Made by a program: the position numbers and the translations under genes. The notes below the pieces were generated by a model. It ran no database searches and was not told the DNA's origin. It saw only the letters and a program-made list of their open reading frames with translations. A stretch of DNA of 41,010 nt from Gracilaria caudata (lineage: Eukaryota > Rhodophyta > Florideophyceae > Gracilariales > Gracilariaceae). Shown here piece by piece: positions 40,701-41,010 of this stretch (positions are counted from its first letter, which is position 1; every line of letters begins with the position of its first letter). The stretch lies in the NCBI GenBank assembly GCA_030374735.1, contig JASCIV010000135.1, positions 1-41,010 on the forward strand, in the 5' to 3' direction.

Positions 40701-40979
40701 GCCGCGCAGGAAAGTCATGAGCGAACGTGAGGCGACAAAGATGATTAGGGCGGAGTTAAGATTTAGCATGGCGCCGCTGCCTCGGGCGACGGCGTAGGAG
40801 GCTTGTGCATGGAAGGGGTCGGGGGCGGCCTTTCGCCACGCTGGCGCGGCGCCGGCGAAGAAGCAGACGATGTTAACGAGGATGTAGAGGAAGACGAAGG
40901 TGATTTGGAAGCCATCGTGTTGCAATGCGGGTTCCACGCGGGCGAGTGAGCGTCTGATAGAGGTTTTGAAGGAGCACAT
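37785..40979 (-). CDS. NADPH oxidase (respiratory burst oxidase) with inserted loop and four extra helices
   Basis: At least 1064 residues; makes superoxide by passing electrons from NADPH through FAD and two hemes across a membrane. The N-terminal ferric-reductase core has helices to about residue 217 and both heme pairs in H-x13-H spacing: His110/His124 and His182/His196. FAD motif HPFTIAS (276-282); first NADPH motif GGIGATP (344-350). The dehydrogenase is then interrupted: a disordered loop (about 370-720; Arg/Ser repeats 405-480, acidic 555-675) and four predicted helices (about 733-755, 776-800, 815-838, 843-865). The rest of the NADPH site follows: FIWV (892-895), FFCGPDGM (972-979) and a terminal RIENF like the usual HKENF, after an extra insert of about 60 residues. 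No EF-hand is visible. The frame is open upstream to the window edge, so Met at 40979 may not be the true start. Confidence 0.93.
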   Translation of the reverse strand: MCSFKTSIRRSLARVEPALQHDGFQITFVFLYILVNIVCFFAGAAPAWRKAAPDPFHAQASYAVARGSGAMLNLNSALIIFVASRSLMTFLRGTILNMIVPFDKAMPAFHSLVGNGLTCATVLHVLGHVVRYSALRLSGAGFYGYTSLAITGSLLTVIMLAMKFTSLKCVRRRTFETFYWVHSIGFVLFFSLLIIHGSHHSTLRTWMYILAPLTIYILDRAYRLWREEGSRLSIARDSAVLKGSDTVCLRVPRTFTYLAGQYCDIKVPLVSNVEWHPFTIASSPHENEMLFFIKVNGDWTRKLYALFKERQGAAWEDVHIHLRGPYGAPAQHVNQYEHVVCISGGIGATPFSSIVKYAHYLILNHTRRGAEYCSNSVSAAFTRNQSVRGTPSVPATPPHKSGYASTRQRSRDASRRMSRNQSTSNFPTLSRNFSRGISRSGSRSMSRSASGRVGRFDSRVSGAVSRSGSGQMERFHSGTRSPSTQTNDSIGLIINEQRSHQPYGPTVASLAGSSQDSVEPLSPTPSPTVNSAPGSDSMRTTRGDIALTIPGADGRSGDDDLKRFLESEEEDMYARPDDYDEELGNPDAPIPDRRAMPVQDAAVSPTRNHQTFEIVKEYDSSTALFDDDEEEVTSPREADGVGRGVVHDNFALDPMDLEAGEWDYENELMGEDQTPSNALNLLGMSFGPGAMMRYMYAAEQKKMRSSMMKASMNLMDDAADAAFWQDRLLFYLHTVTVNWALLWVMLVRFALVCIGSVSMNFQVNQTGLGVFKTNAFNVVDLLLALVLAVPVTGAILLEIYMHGLSNFISDGLGNSFDLFVLVPLMTGSVVLHVLNFAGVGQNIAHISMLLVVVVWPVLSLFLLWRIGRTIGSRVILAQYFKPSHARTKSLDFIWVSKTHEDDTWLIDELLPLTDSNIVRLHRFITRHGAKYEPWMMDYEKIPLKTTYQRPDWEEVFSNLVERSKSGTVIGVFFCGPDGMARMVQQAALNAMQKSIQNAVQRGYDMKRMGRDDEPLGLSRNRSDRCAKRMKRVASGANVAAQDNAQDPAAYGCSVRISVRIENFT

Positions 40980-41010
40980 CGCAATATAATAGAAGACGAG
41001 AGGGAACGGG

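Overview
This is a eukaryotic nuclear window, most likely from a red alga (Rhodophyta). The best evidence is the NADPH oxidase at the right end. Its dehydrogenase half is split by a low-complexity loop plus four extra membrane helices, an architecture I associate with red algal respiratory burst oxidases. Supporting signs are compact, mostly intronless genes, a plant-type FAD4 desaturase, a plant-type Deg protease, and several N-termini that look like plastid transit peptides with an early Phe. I cannot name the species from the sequence.

Layout. At 0.1-5.6 kb, two paralogous PH-domain plus CaMK-like kinases lie in opposite orientation around a COP9 signalosome subunit 2 gene. At 6.7-8.2 kb, a small single-helix protein converges on an FkbM-type methyltransferase. 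At 9.7-10.9 kb there is a Deg/HtrA-type serine protease. At 11.5-13.4 kb, a two-exon DUF1992 (DNAJC28-like) gene converges on a low-molecular-weight phosphotyrosine phosphatase homologue whose catalytic loop is destroyed. At 14.3-14.9 kb there is an unknown basic protein, and at 15.9-16.7 kb a plastid-like [2Fe-2S] thioredoxin-fold plus TPR protein. At 19.0-20.1 kb a two-exon FAD4-like lipid desaturase is divergent from a TMEM223-like mitochondrial gene, which converges on a family X DNA polymerase (to 23.1 kb). From 23.1 to 36.3 kb, about 13 kb, I find no convincing gene. It holds a 425-bp hAT-like non-autonomous transposon, a near-perfect hairpin, microsatellites and alternating blocks of strand-biased composition. 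At 36.3-41.0 kb, a zinc-finger-like gene converges on the large NADPH oxidase gene.

The genes do not form one pathway. They look like ordinary unlinked eukaryotic housekeeping and signalling genes. Shared features are tail-to-tail pairs with very short gaps (3 and 12 bp) and small introns, two of 67-71 bp with the same TACTGAC branch-point-like motif. The most unusual items are the split NADPH oxidase, the pseudo-phosphatase, the non-RD kinase paralogue, the family X polymerase lacking the lyase lysine, and the skew-switching gene-free tract.
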